From contig JAKSZT010053928.1 in the NCBI GenBank assembly GCA_026826555.1, positions 45,657,251 through 45,721,250 on the forward strand: 64,000 nt of DNA, in the 5' to 3' direction. Positions 44,601 through 57,249 of the stretch are shown here, in pieces. The first letter of the stretch is position 1. Every line of letters begins with the position of its first letter. Source of the stretch: Tolypeutes matacus. Taxonomy: Eukaryota > Chordata > Mammalia > Cingulata > Chlamyphoridae. Position numbers and translations under genes: made by a program. The notes under the pieces were generated by a model that saw only the letters and a list, made by a program, of their open reading frames with translations, was not told the DNA's origin and did no database searches.

Positions 44601-46554
44601 TGGCTTGCAAGGAATTTAGCACAAAGTCTGTCACATGGTAGAAGGAACAAACATTGGTGAGTTCGGAGATGACCTGAGAATTGCCCCATGCCAGGACATA
44701 TTCTCTTAGTCCAGTGATCCTGAGGAAGAGCTTGCACTCGGAATGGGCTCCATCAATGATAGTCTGATTGAATTTAACTAACTGAGTTTTCTGTTTTGGC
44801 CTTTCCTTCTGATCTCTTACTCCCCAGTGAATAACGTTCTCCAGCCCTAGCTGGCCATGCTTGAGATAGGATTCCTGCTTCAACCTGCTAAAGCACCTTA
44901 TCAGCATTTTCTAAATATCAACGTCTTAGTCCACTCTCTGCTTGCCTTGGTTAGCCCTTTTATGCAGAAACAAGGGATCTGGACTCTTGCCTCTTTCTTC
45001 CATGATTTGGCCACCTGCCTTGGGAGAGTCTTATGGCTTGCCAGAAATCAAGACCTCTTTGCTCTGTCTTCTTGGATTCTGATCTACTACCTGCATGATC
45101 TTATTTTTTCATGTGGGCCCTGCCTGGCTGAGGAGTGTAATGAGTAGTCATATTCTAATGTTACCGTGTGAGGCAGGCATATTTAGTATATCTGTGTCTA
45201 TGCTGCCCATGAGTAAGTTGAGGTCCAGTTAGGGTCAGTGCCTGGAAAGTGGATCTATGAAGGCATTTGGTTTGTTCCTTTGCAGCACCTGGACCTTCTT
45301 CCCATTCACACACACAGCCTTTCATTTCGCTTTCCTTGCTCTGACTCTTGACTTCTGTATTACAAACTGAACCTATCAGATCATTCTAAACATGTTTTTT
45401 TGCTGTCATGTGCTATATGCCACTACATGGCCCCATACTGGTGAGTCATCATCTGAGCTATAAGGAATCTCTTACCTATTAATGCCCATACTTCTGAGTG
45501 TGGATAAAGAAGGGTAGCGTAAGCTGACAAGTTCCAACGTGGAGTTAAAATAGGATCACTTTGCCACTCCTAGACATTATGATGTGCTAAAACCTGACTC
45601 TACTGTGTAACAAGATTACAAAAATGCCTACTAAAGCTAAGTGATAGAGAGGAATTTATGTCCCAGGATCTAAGAATTCATAGGTGAACTTGTTCTGTGA
45701 TAAATTAGCTATGTGTCTTGTGTGATAAACAATTTCCTTAGAGATATAGCATACTTAGTGTTGTACATGGAAGTGGCTCACAAGGATAAGGTAGGGAAGT
45801 AGGACTTGCACTTAAAATAAATCTGGACATACAAAAGCAGGCTTGAGCTAGGAAAATATCCAGGAGTTAGTCAGTGAGTCTGAATAGGTAAGCATCTGGG
45901 CGGTCCGAGGAACTAATGGGTAGCAAAAGGCAGTGTGGAGACCTGGACACTGATTTGTTTGACTTTTTGTACAGTTTCTGCTAAGGTCACAGCAGACTAA
46001 AATCCGGTTGTGAGGGCAGATCTTGGAGAATACCTTTGGGAGCAGAAGGTGACCCAAGGATACTCATTTCATAGTATTCCAATCACTTGTGAGTTATCGG
46101 CCCTCACAGTAGTGGGTCAGCAGTGCTTTTGAGGTTTCAGCACTGAATTGAACTTTATCAAACCATGAGTCATGGTCTAGGCTCATTTAAAAATAGTCAC
46201 TGGTACCACATAGAGCTTTCTGACCACAGAAGTACGCAATGAGAAGCTGACTGTATGGGAAACAAAAAATCTCTCTGAAGCAGTAAGATGAAGTGTAGTC
46301 ACAAAACAGAGAGTGATCCGTTCAATCAGGACAGATCAGACACAACACACCTGATCACTCCCACCCCGTTTGCTGGAGAGTTTCTCCTTCCTAATTCACC
46401 CTCCTCAAGCCTCTCAGCATCTCCAAACCTAAGGTAGAACGTTGGCCAAGATAGGGAACAATGTTTCATTTATACCCTTACTAAAATCTTCCCAGTGCTT
46501 TTCAGTTTCAACCATATGTTGAATCGGGTGGATTTGTTCTGTCTCTCTGAGGAT
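44601..46554. other. Repeat-poor sequence, no gene seen
   Basis: About 2 kb with no repeat that I recognise. Open frames of up to 105 residues overlap on opposite strands and show no domains. It is the first part of a repeat-poor island. Confidence 0.45.
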
Positions 46555-46695
46555 GGGCCACATAATTTGCAGGGCCCAGTGCAAACTGAAAACGCAGAGC
46601 CCCTTGTTCAAAAATTAAGAACTTCAAGATGGCGGCAGTTCAGCATTAATCTAAGTGCAGGGCTCTGTGTGAATGAACAGGTTGTAAGCTCTGTC
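46555..46695 (+). mobile_element. Old DNA-transposon-like repeat (hAT type)
   Basis: 'gcagggcccagtgcaaactg', 'gccccttgttcaaaaattaa', 'gaacttcaagatggcggcag' and 'agtgcagggctctgtgtgaa' match a dispersed mammalian repeat of the non-autonomous hAT kind. The family name is uncertain. A 108-residue frame across it is spurious. Confidence 0.6.
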
Positions 46696-49600
46696 TTCTC
46701 TTCCTGTTTTCCTGCTCAAGAAGCCCACATAGTAAGGGTGCTGATTTTAGTCTCTGAGCTATTCAACAAATCCACCCAAGGAACTCGCAAACTCTATGCT
46801 TTCTCTTGTATCTTATTCTGAACCACAGACAATTTTATAGAAGTAAAGAAAAGGCATCAGAAAAAAATTGACAGTGTTCTTTGGCTCACATTTTCTATAG
46901 AGAGCCATCCTCAGGGCACCAAGATCCTCCTAGATATCCTGACTTTAAACCAGGGCTTCTTAAGGAGGACTCAGCGCCAAGATATTATAACCCCCCTTCC
47001 TCCTCCACATTAGAATCTGTTCGAATTGCTTTTTTTTTTTTTTCTCAGCAGGCTTTAAACTTCAGCTTGGCTTGCAAGTTCTGTGGGGTGATGATTATCC
47101 ACTTTGACTCAGGTGAATTTATTTGTGGCTGGATCTAGTGAAGGCCACAAACTAATTATTTCAACCAAGAAAAATAAAGGGAATGAGGAAATGCTACAAG
47201 TATTGGCAATATTTATTGTAGCATATGGCTAATGTATAAAGAGGTAATAGAACGATGTCTCTCAGGGGATCATTCAAAAGGAAAATTACTTAAATTAACT
47301 TTTCAGGCAAATCGAATTATGCATCATACCCCCTCGTGTAATGCTATACAAAGTCAATGTTTGTGAAGAGTCAAACTGGGGGCTATAAATCAAGCCTTTC
47401 AGAAGAACTGTTGTGTCTGCAGGGATTTTTTTTTTTTCCTTTGCTTTTTTCGCTTTTGGATGAATGAAGAATTTTCTCAGAAAATTAATAATTACTCTGC
47501 TTTGCCTATAGAATTGAGTTCACTGGAGTTATGTAGGAGTCAATGGTATTCAAACTGCAGCTTTTGATGAAGTAATCTGCCGCTTCTGGGGCCTCTTTCA
47601 GCTGCCCTGGGCGTGCTTCACATGTAAACGAGTGCCAAATGGATTCTTTCGACATTCCAGCCAATTAAAATACATTTAAAGTGCAGCTGGTGGAGAGGCG
47701 AGCCCTGCTAGTGTGCAGAGAACTTCAGGGCAGTGAGACAAAAACAAACTTTCCAGAACCCAGCGCAGGCAGGCCAGCAAGGCATTGGGGGGGAAATGGA
47801 GAAAGTCATAAAAAGAGGCTATCTTTAGCTCCTGTCAGAATCAAAGATGACACTTTGAGCACCACCTTAAAAGACACAAAAGAGGGAAGCATATTTGTTA
47901 GGGTGTCAGCTTTCTCCCCTCGCCTCTGGAAACCCTGTGAGCTGGCCGCTTGCCCAACGTGGTGCTGCATACAAATATTGACAGAACACAGCGGTATTTG
48001 TTAAACCCGAACTGGGGAAGCCAGTGATTAAAACTCTTGAAGGAAGATCTGAAAACCCCAGGAACTCTTCTCAATAATGTCAGAACATTGACTGAATGAA
48101 AGAGAAAACCCTGAGTGGGCTAAAGTGAAACACTCCACGTCCCTGTCTGCTATGCCTTTTCGGTAAGGACAGAATTTTCTATTCTTTCGTTTCCTTTTTT
48201 TTTTTTTTAATGTTTATGTCTGTGTGGGGAGAAAAGAGCGTCTGATGTGCTATGTGCTCGGGTCTAGAGCTCTGATTTGCAGAGCATGGGGTTTGCCTCT
48301 GATTTTTCTGGAGGACGCGATGGGATTGCACTGTGTAAATAGACACGAGGCATTGTCCAACACGTGGAGCCTGCTGGAGCTTTTCCACAGCTCAGTATGG
48401 TGCATTTTCAAATGTTTGCCTCTCTGCTGATTTGTCCCAATACTTGCTACCATGTGCCCAGATGTCTGGAGATTTACAGCAAATAGATTCCTGAATAAAA
48501 GTGATGTACATGCTTTGTAAAATTTTATTTCCATTTTAAATGTTGTCTAGTTGCTCTGTTGCCAGTTCCACACCTATGAATATGAAGAGTGTGTTGTGTT
48601 TTCTCCCTATCTGTGGTTAATATTCAGTGAAACACAAACATTTTGGTTTATAAAAGTAAATCCGAAACATTCAGAAATGCCTCACCATCTCCTGCTTTTC
48701 ATTGGAGAAGCTGCTAACTTGGGACTTGGTTCCCAATCCCCCTTTTCTTATACTTTAAGGAGGCGGCTGCACTACCAGTATCTCTGCAGTGCTGCCAGCT
48801 CAGTAAGTCCCCAGTCTGTGGGTCATATTGGAATGCCCATCTTAAATTCCTGAGAATGCCAAATAAGAGTGTGGCTGAGCAGGGTCATGGATTTCTACCC
48901 GCCAATCGACCAACTAAAGACGTACAAAGTTCCCAATTGTTTCCTATTTTAGCTTGTCACGGTAGGCCCTTTTTGGCTTCAATTTTGTTCATTGGAAACA
49001 AAGAATCTTGCACATTTCACAGTGCAGGATCACGTTGCAGTGTCCTGAGCTCAGTTAAATGCGCTTTATTAATCTTTAATGTGCCAGTAGCTCTGAGGCG
49101 GTGCCAAGTTGAGACTTTCCAAAACTCTCCAAGCTACCTGCTGCCAAGATAAACGTTGGTTGGTCCAGAAGGGCTTTTTTTTTTTTTTTTTTTTTTTTAA
49201 GGAAACTTGCAATAGCTACGTTTACCCATTAAGTTTGTGGCAAGTCAATGAAAGAAATTTTAAATAGAAGAGATTTCAGAAAGAACTCCCTCAGCTCTCT
49301 ACCCTCTGTGTGTGAGATCAACTGGTGGAAGCCCATCTCGTCACACACACGGAGGTCTCTGTGCCATGCGGGTGTGAGAATAAGGTGTTCTACTGTGTGG
49401 CGGTTGGGTGGTGTTTATTAAATGGGTGCTGTGTGAATGGAGACCTGTGACTGCATAAAGCGTTCCTGCCTGTGGCGGTATCTGAGCCCAGAGAAAAACA
49501 AGGCTATTCATGAGGCAGTGGCAGCTCATCCCATACAACTATTTCACACATACCAGAAGAACCAGAGATGGGCTAGGACCACAGAAGTCCATTTAGAGAA

Positions 49601-50030
49601 AAATGTAATGGTACAGAAAAAAAGTGAGGTCGTTCTCCTCCAAGAGCTGGTCATTGGGGGAGACTTATTGGCATGGAGGATTACATGGACCTAGTTTGAC
49701 CAATCAGGTCTTAGAGAATGTAAGACTGAGATCTCTTGGGGTTGGTCACCAGGTCAGTGTTGGGCATCAGTAATTGGGGAGACAAAATGGAGCCTTTGGA
49801 CGCAAGTCCTATAAACAGGGACTTCAGCTGTCAGGGTTGCTACGAGGGGAGTACTGAATTGGGGCTAGGAGGAACGCCAAAGTCCTTCACGATTCAGAGC
49901 CAGTGATGCAATGACTTTACAAATACGTGCAGACAATAATGAGGCAGGAACAAGGATAAGGGATGGACTTCAATTAAATAGGTGGTTTCAATATCTTTAG
50001 AGTCAAGTCCAGCATCCTTCCTGTGGCGTA
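46696..50030. other. Repeat-poor island
   Basis: About 3.3 kb without recognisable transposons, except T-runs at 47028-47043, 47430-47438, 48194-48208 and 49167-49198. The last may be the tail of an insert I cannot name. The part at 47480-48140 is less AT-rich, with blocks such as 'ccaattaaaatacatttaaa' and 'gtgcagctggtggagagg'. No exon can be supported: frames are under 110 residues and lack domains. Confidence 0.5.
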
Positions 50031-50034
50031 GAAC

Positions 50035-50255
50035 AGGGGTTGACAAACTATGGCGCACAGGCTAAACTCTCCCCGTCGCCTGTTTTTATAAATAAAGTTT
50101 TAATGGAATGCCACCATGCCCCTTTCTTGTCATATTGTTTATGGCTGCTTCTGTGCTTTCACAGCAGGGCTAATTGTGACAGAGACCCTACGGGCCCCGC
50201 AAACTCTAAAATATTTACTGGCTGGCCCCCCAAAAAGTTTGAGAAATTAGACATC
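50035..50255 (+). mobile_element. hAT-Charlie non-autonomous element
   Basis: 'aggggttgacaaactatggc', 'cgcctgtttttataaataaa', 'gttttaatggaatgccacca', 'gtttatggctgcttctgtgc' and 'aaactctaaaatatttactg' follow a familiar short hAT element nearly end to end. It is an old, dead DNA transposon of placental mammals. A second, shorter relic may lie at about 50440-50500 ('ggcatttgtctgtggaccat'). Confidence 0.82.
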
Positions 50256-50589
50256 TGGAGCAATGCATCTCAAACTATCTGTGGTGAAGAACCAGTTATT
50301 TATTTATTTTAAAATTTCCAATCCATTATGGATTGATACTTTTATAAAATTTGATTAAAACGTTGCTTGATGTAATGACAATGTCAAATTGCTATGAAAA
50401 TTTCCCAACACCTCTTCTTAATTTCTGTCCTTAACCTGACTCAGCAGCCAACAGTTTGCAGACCGGCATTTGTCTGTGGACCATATTTTGAGTAGATTTC
50501 CCCCTGCTTGGTTTGCAGGCCCCATCTTGGGCCATTTGTTACTATTTTGCAATGCACTGCTCTCCTTGCTAGTGCTTGAATACAATAGA

Positions 50590-50815
50590 CTCTTCTCAAC
50601 CTCCAGTCCTTTGCTGTTTTCTGTTCTGCCTGGAAATCTCTTCCCCTAACTCTTGACTTAGTTAGTTCCTCCTTTCTTTAGAGTCTCACTAAATTCACTT
50701 TGTGAAGGAGACTTTCCAAAAAATCCTTCCCTCATCCCACACCTCTCGTTCTTTATAGCACTTATTACAACCAATACTTGTCTTGTTTATTTAATTGTTT
50801 ACCTTCTTATGACTT
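50590..50815 (+). mobile_element. L2 LINE 3' region
   Basis: 'tctgttctgcctggaaatct', 'cctttagagtctcac'-like text, 'tttccaaaaaatccttccct' and 'ttctttatagcacttattac' match the L2 3' portion. The copy is old and non-coding. Confidence 0.75.
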
Positions 50816-51335
50816 GTTTCCCTGTATTGGCTAGGATTTAGTAACAGGTAACATAATCCACTTCAGAAGGCTTAAGTAGAAAGAGATTTTGTACTGGCTT
50901 TAGGTGGCATAAAATCTCATGGAAAGAATAGAGGAGCAACATAGCAGAATTGACCAGTACATCTCTGCCACTATAGCAAGTGGAAGCAGGAAGCAGGAAG
51001 CTGCCATCAGTACTGCTGACTGCAGGATTACACTGCCCCTGCCTCCACTTCCTCCACCTAAATGAGCATCTCCGCATCCTGAAACCCATGGAGCTAGGGG
51101 CAGAACACTGGGATCTTTGCTACAGAGATTCAAAATGCCCCAAACTGACTGAAACAACTAAAGCTTAGCATCCACTTCATGATCTTCACTCTGACTTTCA
51201 GATCCCACTAATGTAGTTTTTCTGGGTGATATCTGGGTCATGGCAGAACTTGAGCTATGAGGGAGTTAGGGAAATGCCGACTTAGGTTTTTTTTTTTTGG
51301 TCTCTAATGTTGGAATGGTGTTATGAGAATCTGCC
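50816..51335. other. Unassigned, possibly old LTR-like repeat
   Basis: 'tggctaggatttagtaacag' and 'cttcagaaggcttaagtaga' vaguely recall the antisense start of old LTR repeats such as that at 31815, but the match is too weak to name. Overlapping opposite frames of 60-85 residues are not genes. Confidence 0.35.
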
Positions 51336-51339
51336 TTAG

Positions 51340-51480
51340 TCTTCTACTAGAAGGTAATTTTCATGAGGACAGAGATCTTGTCTGCTTGTTCATCTCTCTA
51401 CACCTAGTGCTAAGAGTAGTGCTTGGCAGGTATAATATGCCCAATAAATATTGATTATATGAGTGCATGGATGGGTAGAT
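51340..51480 (+). mobile_element. L2 LINE 3' end
   Basis: 'catgaggacagagatcttgt', 'ctctacacctagtgctaaga', 'gtgcttggcaggtataatat' and 'gcccaataaatattgattat' are the standard L2 3' terminus. Confidence 0.82.
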
Positions 51481-51544
51481 GAATGGAAGTATAAATGATA
51501 TGGTCCCTGGAATTCTGTAATTCATAGAAGGTGGCATGTGGCAT

Positions 51545-51765
51545 TCATGAGCGCTATACTAAATGCTACACGTGCATTAACATATTTAATCTGCACAAAA
51601 TCCCAATGAAGTTGGCATTATTATTTCCATTTATAGAACAATAAGCAGAGGCATATAGTGGTAAAGTGGCTTCCCCAAGTCACACAGATGATGAGTGGTG
51701 GAGCCAGATTTAAATCCACAGCTTTTTGAAAATTGAGTTTGAGTTCTTAACCTCCAGTTATAATA
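51545..51765 (-). repeat. MIR SINE, antisense
   Basis: 'tgctacacgtgcattaacat', 'aaagtggcttccccaagtca', 'cacagatgatgagtggtgga' and 'gccagatttaaatccacagc' are antisense MIR in the right order. Confidence 0.85.
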
Positions 51766-52220
51766 CCACATAGAACTTATCTTTCTGCCTGTTGTAAATT
51801 TACATATATCTTTCCTGTTCTGTTCCATCCTTGTGGCTGATTGACATACTGCGTCCAGCTGCTTTGTGCCTTAGTAAGATGCATCTGGTCATCAGCACTG
51901 AGGTATCAGTGCATTGCTGAATATCTGCAATGAATCCGTGGGTCCATAGTTGAGGGTACAGAAGGGATAGGAGAGAACTAAATCAGTAGTGAATAAAGAA
52001 ATTGCTTTAGGACAAAGTCCCTGAAGATAGACTGTTTCTCTTGTCATTGGACAGCCCACTGCCCTCATGCTGTATGATTTTAAAGTCTTTGGTTTCTGTT
52101 GAGTTGAAATTCTACTTGACATTATTACCTCCATTAAACACAGTGATGTTTGATAATAATGGTAACTTCTCATTTGATATCAGAAAATAAACTGAAAATT
52201 ATTTTAATTAAAAAATGTTA
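51766..52220. other. Unassigned sequence
   Basis: Nothing recognisable. Short frames only. Confidence 0.4.
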
Positions 52221-52620
52221 GGGGGGGCGAATGTGGCTCAGATGGTTGGGCATCCGTCTGCCATATGGAGGGACCTGGTTTGATCCCCAGGGACCTCCCG
52301 GTAAAATAAAAAAAATATAGAAGGTGCGAGTGCCGCCAGGCCCCGCCGAGCCAAGCAGCAAGGTGATGAAGTAACAGGAGAGAGACACAGGGGAGAACCA
52401 AGACAAAACGTGCCGAAAACCAGGAACTGAGGTGGCACAGGTGGCAGAATGCCTGTTTCCCTAATCAGAAGTCCTCAGGATTGAATCCCGTTGAAGACTG
52501 GTGGAAAAGGATGAGAAGAAAGGGCAGGAAACAGACACAGAGGATTGCCCAGCGAATGGACACAAAAACAGCAAAAAACAGGAGAGTGAAAATGGATAAA
52601 GTAAATTTAAAAATCTTTAA
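52221..52620 (+). mobile_element. DAS SINE, long dimeric form
   Basis: The head 'gcgaatgtggctcagatggt' with 'ggtttgatccccagggacct' is followed by a linker with 'ccgccaggccccgccgagcc' and a second arm 'ctgaggtggcacaggtggca' with 'ggattgaatccc', ending in a TAAATTTAAAAATCTTTAAAA-like tail. It belongs to the same long subtype as 43408-43839 and 61616-62144. The target duplication is not clean. Confidence 0.88.
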
Positions 52621-52629
52621 AAAACCTTG

Positions 52630-53189
52630 TTAAAGGACAAAAAGTGCCTCTGAGGAAAAAGACCTCGGCAGAGAGTGGCATACCCAGGAAATATTACTTA
52701 ACAGCCATGTATATGGTAAGATAAACCACTTAATGTCCTTTCCCCAGTGTGCCTGTAAAATGTTAAGGGGAGAAAGAGGCACTTTTAGAATGTCAGAATA
52801 AAGACCTCCAAAAACCTACTCTTCCATAAACACTAGGAGAACACTGACAAAAATGTCCAATTCAACTTTTTCAGACCTCTGGAAATTAAAAAAAGATTTA
52901 CAATAATCTGAGGTGCATTTATAAGAAAACACAACTGGATCTCAGTAGAAATAATGCTGCATTTTTTCTTTTGAGCTCATACAACCTTTAACATATGATT
53001 CAGACAGTCTTTATATGGGAGAACAAAAATCAAGTAAAAACAGGACAAAATCAAGTATAAACAACCTATTATATTTAAAGCTACATTCTGTTCTTCACTT
53101 TGAAACTCATATATTTACATAATGACAATGTTAATGGTAAAGTTTTTGAGAGCAAAATTTGTTTATTAAAATAAAATTGAATAAAGTAA
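52630..53189. other. Unassigned AT-rich sequence
   Basis: No recognisable gene or repeat. A-rich. Confidence 0.4.
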
Positions 53190-54046
53190 ATTGCTTTTTT
53201 TAAAAAAAAACAGCTTTATTCACATACCATACAATCCACCCAAAATGTACAATCAATGGCTTCAGTACATCACAGAATTGTGTGTTTATCATCACAATGA
53301 ATTTTAGAACATTTTGATTACTCCAAAAAGAAAAATCCCCTACCCCTTATACCATCCTATTATTGATCCTTAGCATCAATAATCCTTTGTTACAATTGAT
53401 GACATAATATAACAATATTACTATTAACTATAGTTGATAATTTGTGTTAGTTGTATTTTCCCATAAAGCACCATATTATTTACACCTTGTATAACATTTG
53501 TTATAATTCATGAAAGAACATTCTTATATTTGTACTCTTAACCACAGTCATAATCCACTTTAGGGTTCACTATGTTATACAGTCCCATGTTTCTCCTCTA
53601 GCTTTCCTTCTATTGATTCTTACACCCCCAAAGATCCCCTTTAAACCATAATCACACCCATAAATCAGTGCTATTAATTGCACTCATAATAATCTGCCAC
53701 CATCACCTCTACCCTTTTCCAAACATTTGCAATCAACCTTATCAAAAATTCTGCATACATTAAGCATCAGCTCCCCATTTTCTACCCTCATTCTATCTTC
53801 TGGTAACCTATATTCTAGATTTTTAACTCCATGAATTTACTCATTATAATTAGTTCATATTAGTGAGACCATACAATATTTGTCCTTTTGTGCCTGACTT
53901 TTCTCACTCAGCATGCCTCAAGATTCACTGATGTTGTAGCATGCATTAGGACTTCATTTCTCCTTAACTGTTGAATAATATCCCATCATATAAAAAAAAA
54001 TTCCAAAAATATATTTCATCATATCTATGTGTGTGTGAATATGTTC

Positions 54047-54086
54047 ATATATATATACACACACACACACACACATATACACACAT
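54047..54086. repeat. TA/CA microsatellite
   Basis: (TA)n passes into (AC)n within the L1 3' UTR. It is likely length-variable. Confidence 0.88.
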
Positions 54087-55128
54087 TTCACATTTTGTTT
54101 ATCCATTTATCAGTTGACAGACACTTAGGTTGTTTCTATCTTTTGGCAATTGTGAATAATGCCACTATGAACATCGGTGTGCAAATGTCTGTTCACCTCC
54201 CTCCTTTCAGTTCTTCTGTAAATATATCTAGTAGCAGGATTGCTGGATCATATGGCAATTCTACACTTAGCCTCCTGAGGAACCACAAAACTGTCTTCCA
54301 CAGTGGATGTACCATTCTACATTCCCATCAGCAATGAATAAAGGATCCTGTTTTTCCATATCCTCCCAACACTTGAAATTTTCTATTTTTTTTTTTTTTT
54401 CAATAATGGCCATTCTAGCAGGTGTGAAAAGATACCTTGTTGTGATTTTGATTTGCTTTTCCCTAATAGCTATTGATATTGAGGATCTTTTAATGTGTTT
54501 TTTTAGCCATTTCTATTTCCTCTTTGGAAAAGGGTCTATTCAAGTATTTTGCCCATTTCTTAATTGAGTTGTTTGACTTTTATTGTTGACTTGTAGGATT
54601 TCTTTATATATTCTAGATATTAAACCCTTATTGGATATTTGTTTTCCCATTGAATGGGGTGCTGTTTCACTTTTTTGGTCAAGTCTTTTGAAGCATGGAA
54701 GTATTTAATTTGAAGAGGTCCATTTATTTTTTCTTTCATTGATCATGCTTTGAGTTAAAATCTAAGAAAACACAGCATACCACAAGATCACAGATGGTGC
54801 TTCCCTACATTTTTTTTCTAGGAATTTCATAGTCTTAGCTCTTACATTTAGGTCTTTGATCCATTTTGAGTTAATTTTTGTATATGGTGTGAGATAGGGG
54901 TCCTCTTTCATTATTTTGGACATGGATATCTAATTCTCCCAGCACAATTTGTTGAAGAGACTATTCTGTTCCAGTTAAGTGGATTTGGTAGCCTTATCAA
55001 AAATCAATTCACCATAGATGTGAGGGTCTATTTCAGAACTCTCAATTCTATTCCATTGATCTATATATCTATCCTTCTGGCAGTACCACTCTGTTTTGAC
55101 CACTGTAGCTTTGTAATATGCTTCAATG

Positions 55129-55512
55129 TCAGGAAGTGTGAAACTTCCAACCTCGTTCTTTTTTTTTCAAGATGTGTTTGGCTCTTTGGGGACCCTTTCC
55201 CTTCCAAATAAATTTAATAATTGGGTTTTCCACTTGTACAAAGTAGGCTGTTGGAATTTTGATTGAGATTGCATTAAATCTGTAAATCAGTTTGGGTAGA
55301 ATTGACATCTTAACTATATTTAGTCCTTCAGTCCATGAACACAGAATGTCCTTCCATTTATTTAGGTCTTCTTTGATTTCCTTAAGCAATGTTTTATAGT
55401 TTTCTATGTACAGGTCCTTTACATCCTTGGTAAATTTTATTCCTAGGTAGTTGATTCTTTTAGTTGCTATTTTAAATGGAATTTTTCTTGATTTCCTCCT
55501 CAGATTGTTCAT
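55129..55512 (-). pseudogene. L1 ORF2 C-terminal remnant
   Basis: A 127-residue minus-strand stretch matches the part of L1 ORF2 after the RT core, with blocks such as '[16 protein letters not shown]', '[19 protein letters not shown]', '[18 protein letters not shown]' and '[12 protein letters not shown]'. In live L1s this region helps the RT and precedes the Cys-rich end. The frame is bounded by stops or shifts on both sides, so it is a fossil. It is one of the clearest coding relics in the window. Confidence 0.9.
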
Positions 55513-55542
55513 TACTAGTGTTTGGGAACACTACTGATTTTT

Positions 55543-55901
55543 TTAAAAGATTTTATTTATTTATTTTTAAAATATTTTATTTATTTATTTTTCCCCACCC
55601 TCTCATTGTTTTCAATTGCTGTGTCTGTTCATCTTCCTTGTTTCTTTAGGAGGCACTGGGAACTGAACCTGGTACCTCCGAGGGAGGGAGGTGCCTAATC
55701 ACTTGAGCCACCTCCATTCCCTGCTTTGTTGTGTGTCCTGTTTTCATCTTGTATCTCTTGTTGCACCATCTTTTTGCATCAGCTTGCTGCCCTTGCCCAT
55801 CATGTCAGCTCACTGTCTTTTTTAGGAGGCACCAGGAAGTGAACCAGGGACCTCCCATGTGGTAGGCGGGAGCCCATTCACTTGAGCTACATCCACTTTC
55901 C
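55543..55901 (-). mobile_element. DAS SINE, dimeric, inside L1
   Basis: On the minus strand the head 'ggaaagtggatgtagctcaa' starts near 55901, a second arm reads 'agggaatggaggtggctcaa' near 55720, and an A/T-rich tail lies at 55543-55600. The duplication aacactactgatttttt/aacactactgacttttt flanks it (55527-55543 and 55902-55918), with one change. Confidence 0.92.
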
Positions 55902-56307
55902 AACACTACTGACTTTTTCCTTGTTGGTCTTGTATCCTGCCATTTTGCTGAATTCATCTACTAGCTCTAGTAGCTTTGTTGTAGATTTTTGGGGGTTTTC
56001 TAAATATAGGATAATGTCATTGCAAATAGGGAAAGTTTTATTTCTTCCTTTCCAATTTGGATATATTTTATTTCTTTTTCTACCTGATTGCTCTAGCTAG
56101 AACTTCTAGCAGAATGTTGAAAATCAGTGGTGACAGTGGACGTCCTTGTTCTGTTCCAAATCTTAGAGGGAAATCTTTTAGTCTTTCACTATTGAGTACA
56201 ATGCTAGCTGTGGGTTTTTCATATATGCCCCTTTATCATGTTGAGGAGATTTCCTTCTATCCCAATCATTCAACATGTTTTTTATCAAGTAAGGATGTTC
56301 GATTTTG

Positions 56308-56625
56308 TCAGATGCCTTTTACTACATGACTCTGCATGTGATTTTCCTCTTCAGTTGTTTGATGTGGTATAATTGATTTTCTTGTGTTGAACTGACCTTG
56401 CATACCTGGAATAAAACCCACTTGTTCATGATGTATAATTCTTTTAATGTGCTGTTGGATCTGATTTGTAAGTATTTTGCTGAGGATTTTTATATCTATG
56501 TTCATTAGAGAAATTGGTCTGTAATTTTCTTTTCTTGTGGCATCTTTATCTGGTTTTGGTATTAGGGTCATGTTAGCTTCATAGAATGAGTTAGGTAGTG
56601 TTCCCCTCTCTTTAATTTGTTGCAA
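56308..56625 (-). pseudogene. L1 ORF2 reverse-transcriptase remnant
   Basis: A 105-residue minus-strand stretch carries the N-terminal RT blocks of L1 ORF2: '[19 protein letters not shown]', '[19 protein letters not shown]' and '[15 protein letters not shown]'. These precede the catalytic Asp residues in a live enzyme, which would lie further towards 56000 in another frame. It is a fossil of the distal L1. Confidence 0.92.
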
Positions 56626-57249
56626 GATTTTGAGCAGAATTGCTATTAATTCTTGGAATGATCAGTAGAATTCACCTGTGAATCCATCTCATCCTTGGCC
56701 TTTCATTGTTGGGAAGTTTTTGATGACTGATTAACTCTCTTTACTTGTGATTGGTTTATTGATGTCTTTTATTTCTTCTAGAGTCAGTGTAGGTTGTTTG
56801 TGTATTTCTAGGAATTGTCCATTTCATCTATGTTGTCTAATTTGTGGCATATACTTGTTCATAGTATCTTCTTACAGGCTTTTTTATTTCTGTGGGGTCA
56901 GTAGTAATGTCACCCTTTCATTTCTGATTTTAGTAGTTGCACCTTCTCTCTTTTTTTCTTTGCCATTCTAACTATGGGTTTATCAATTTTATTTAATCTT
57001 TCACAGAACTAACTTTTGGTTTTGTTGGTTCTTTCTGTTGCTTATTTGTTCTCAATTTCTTTATTTTTGCTCTTATCTTTGTTATTTCTTTCATCCTTCT
57101 TGCTTTGGGATTAGTTTGCAATTCTTTTTCTAGTTTCTCCAGATATGCAGTTTGTTATTCAATTTTAGCTCTTTCTTCTTTTTTAATGTAGGCATTTAGG
57201 GCTATAAACTTACCCCCTGGCACTGCCTTCACTACATCCCATAACTTTA

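Noticed and set aside
46495..46821. Plus-strand frame of 108 residues
   Set aside because: It spans an old hAT-type repeat and shows no domain.
54047..54086. CRISPR-like repeat
   Set aside because: It is a simple TA/CA microsatellite with no spacers.
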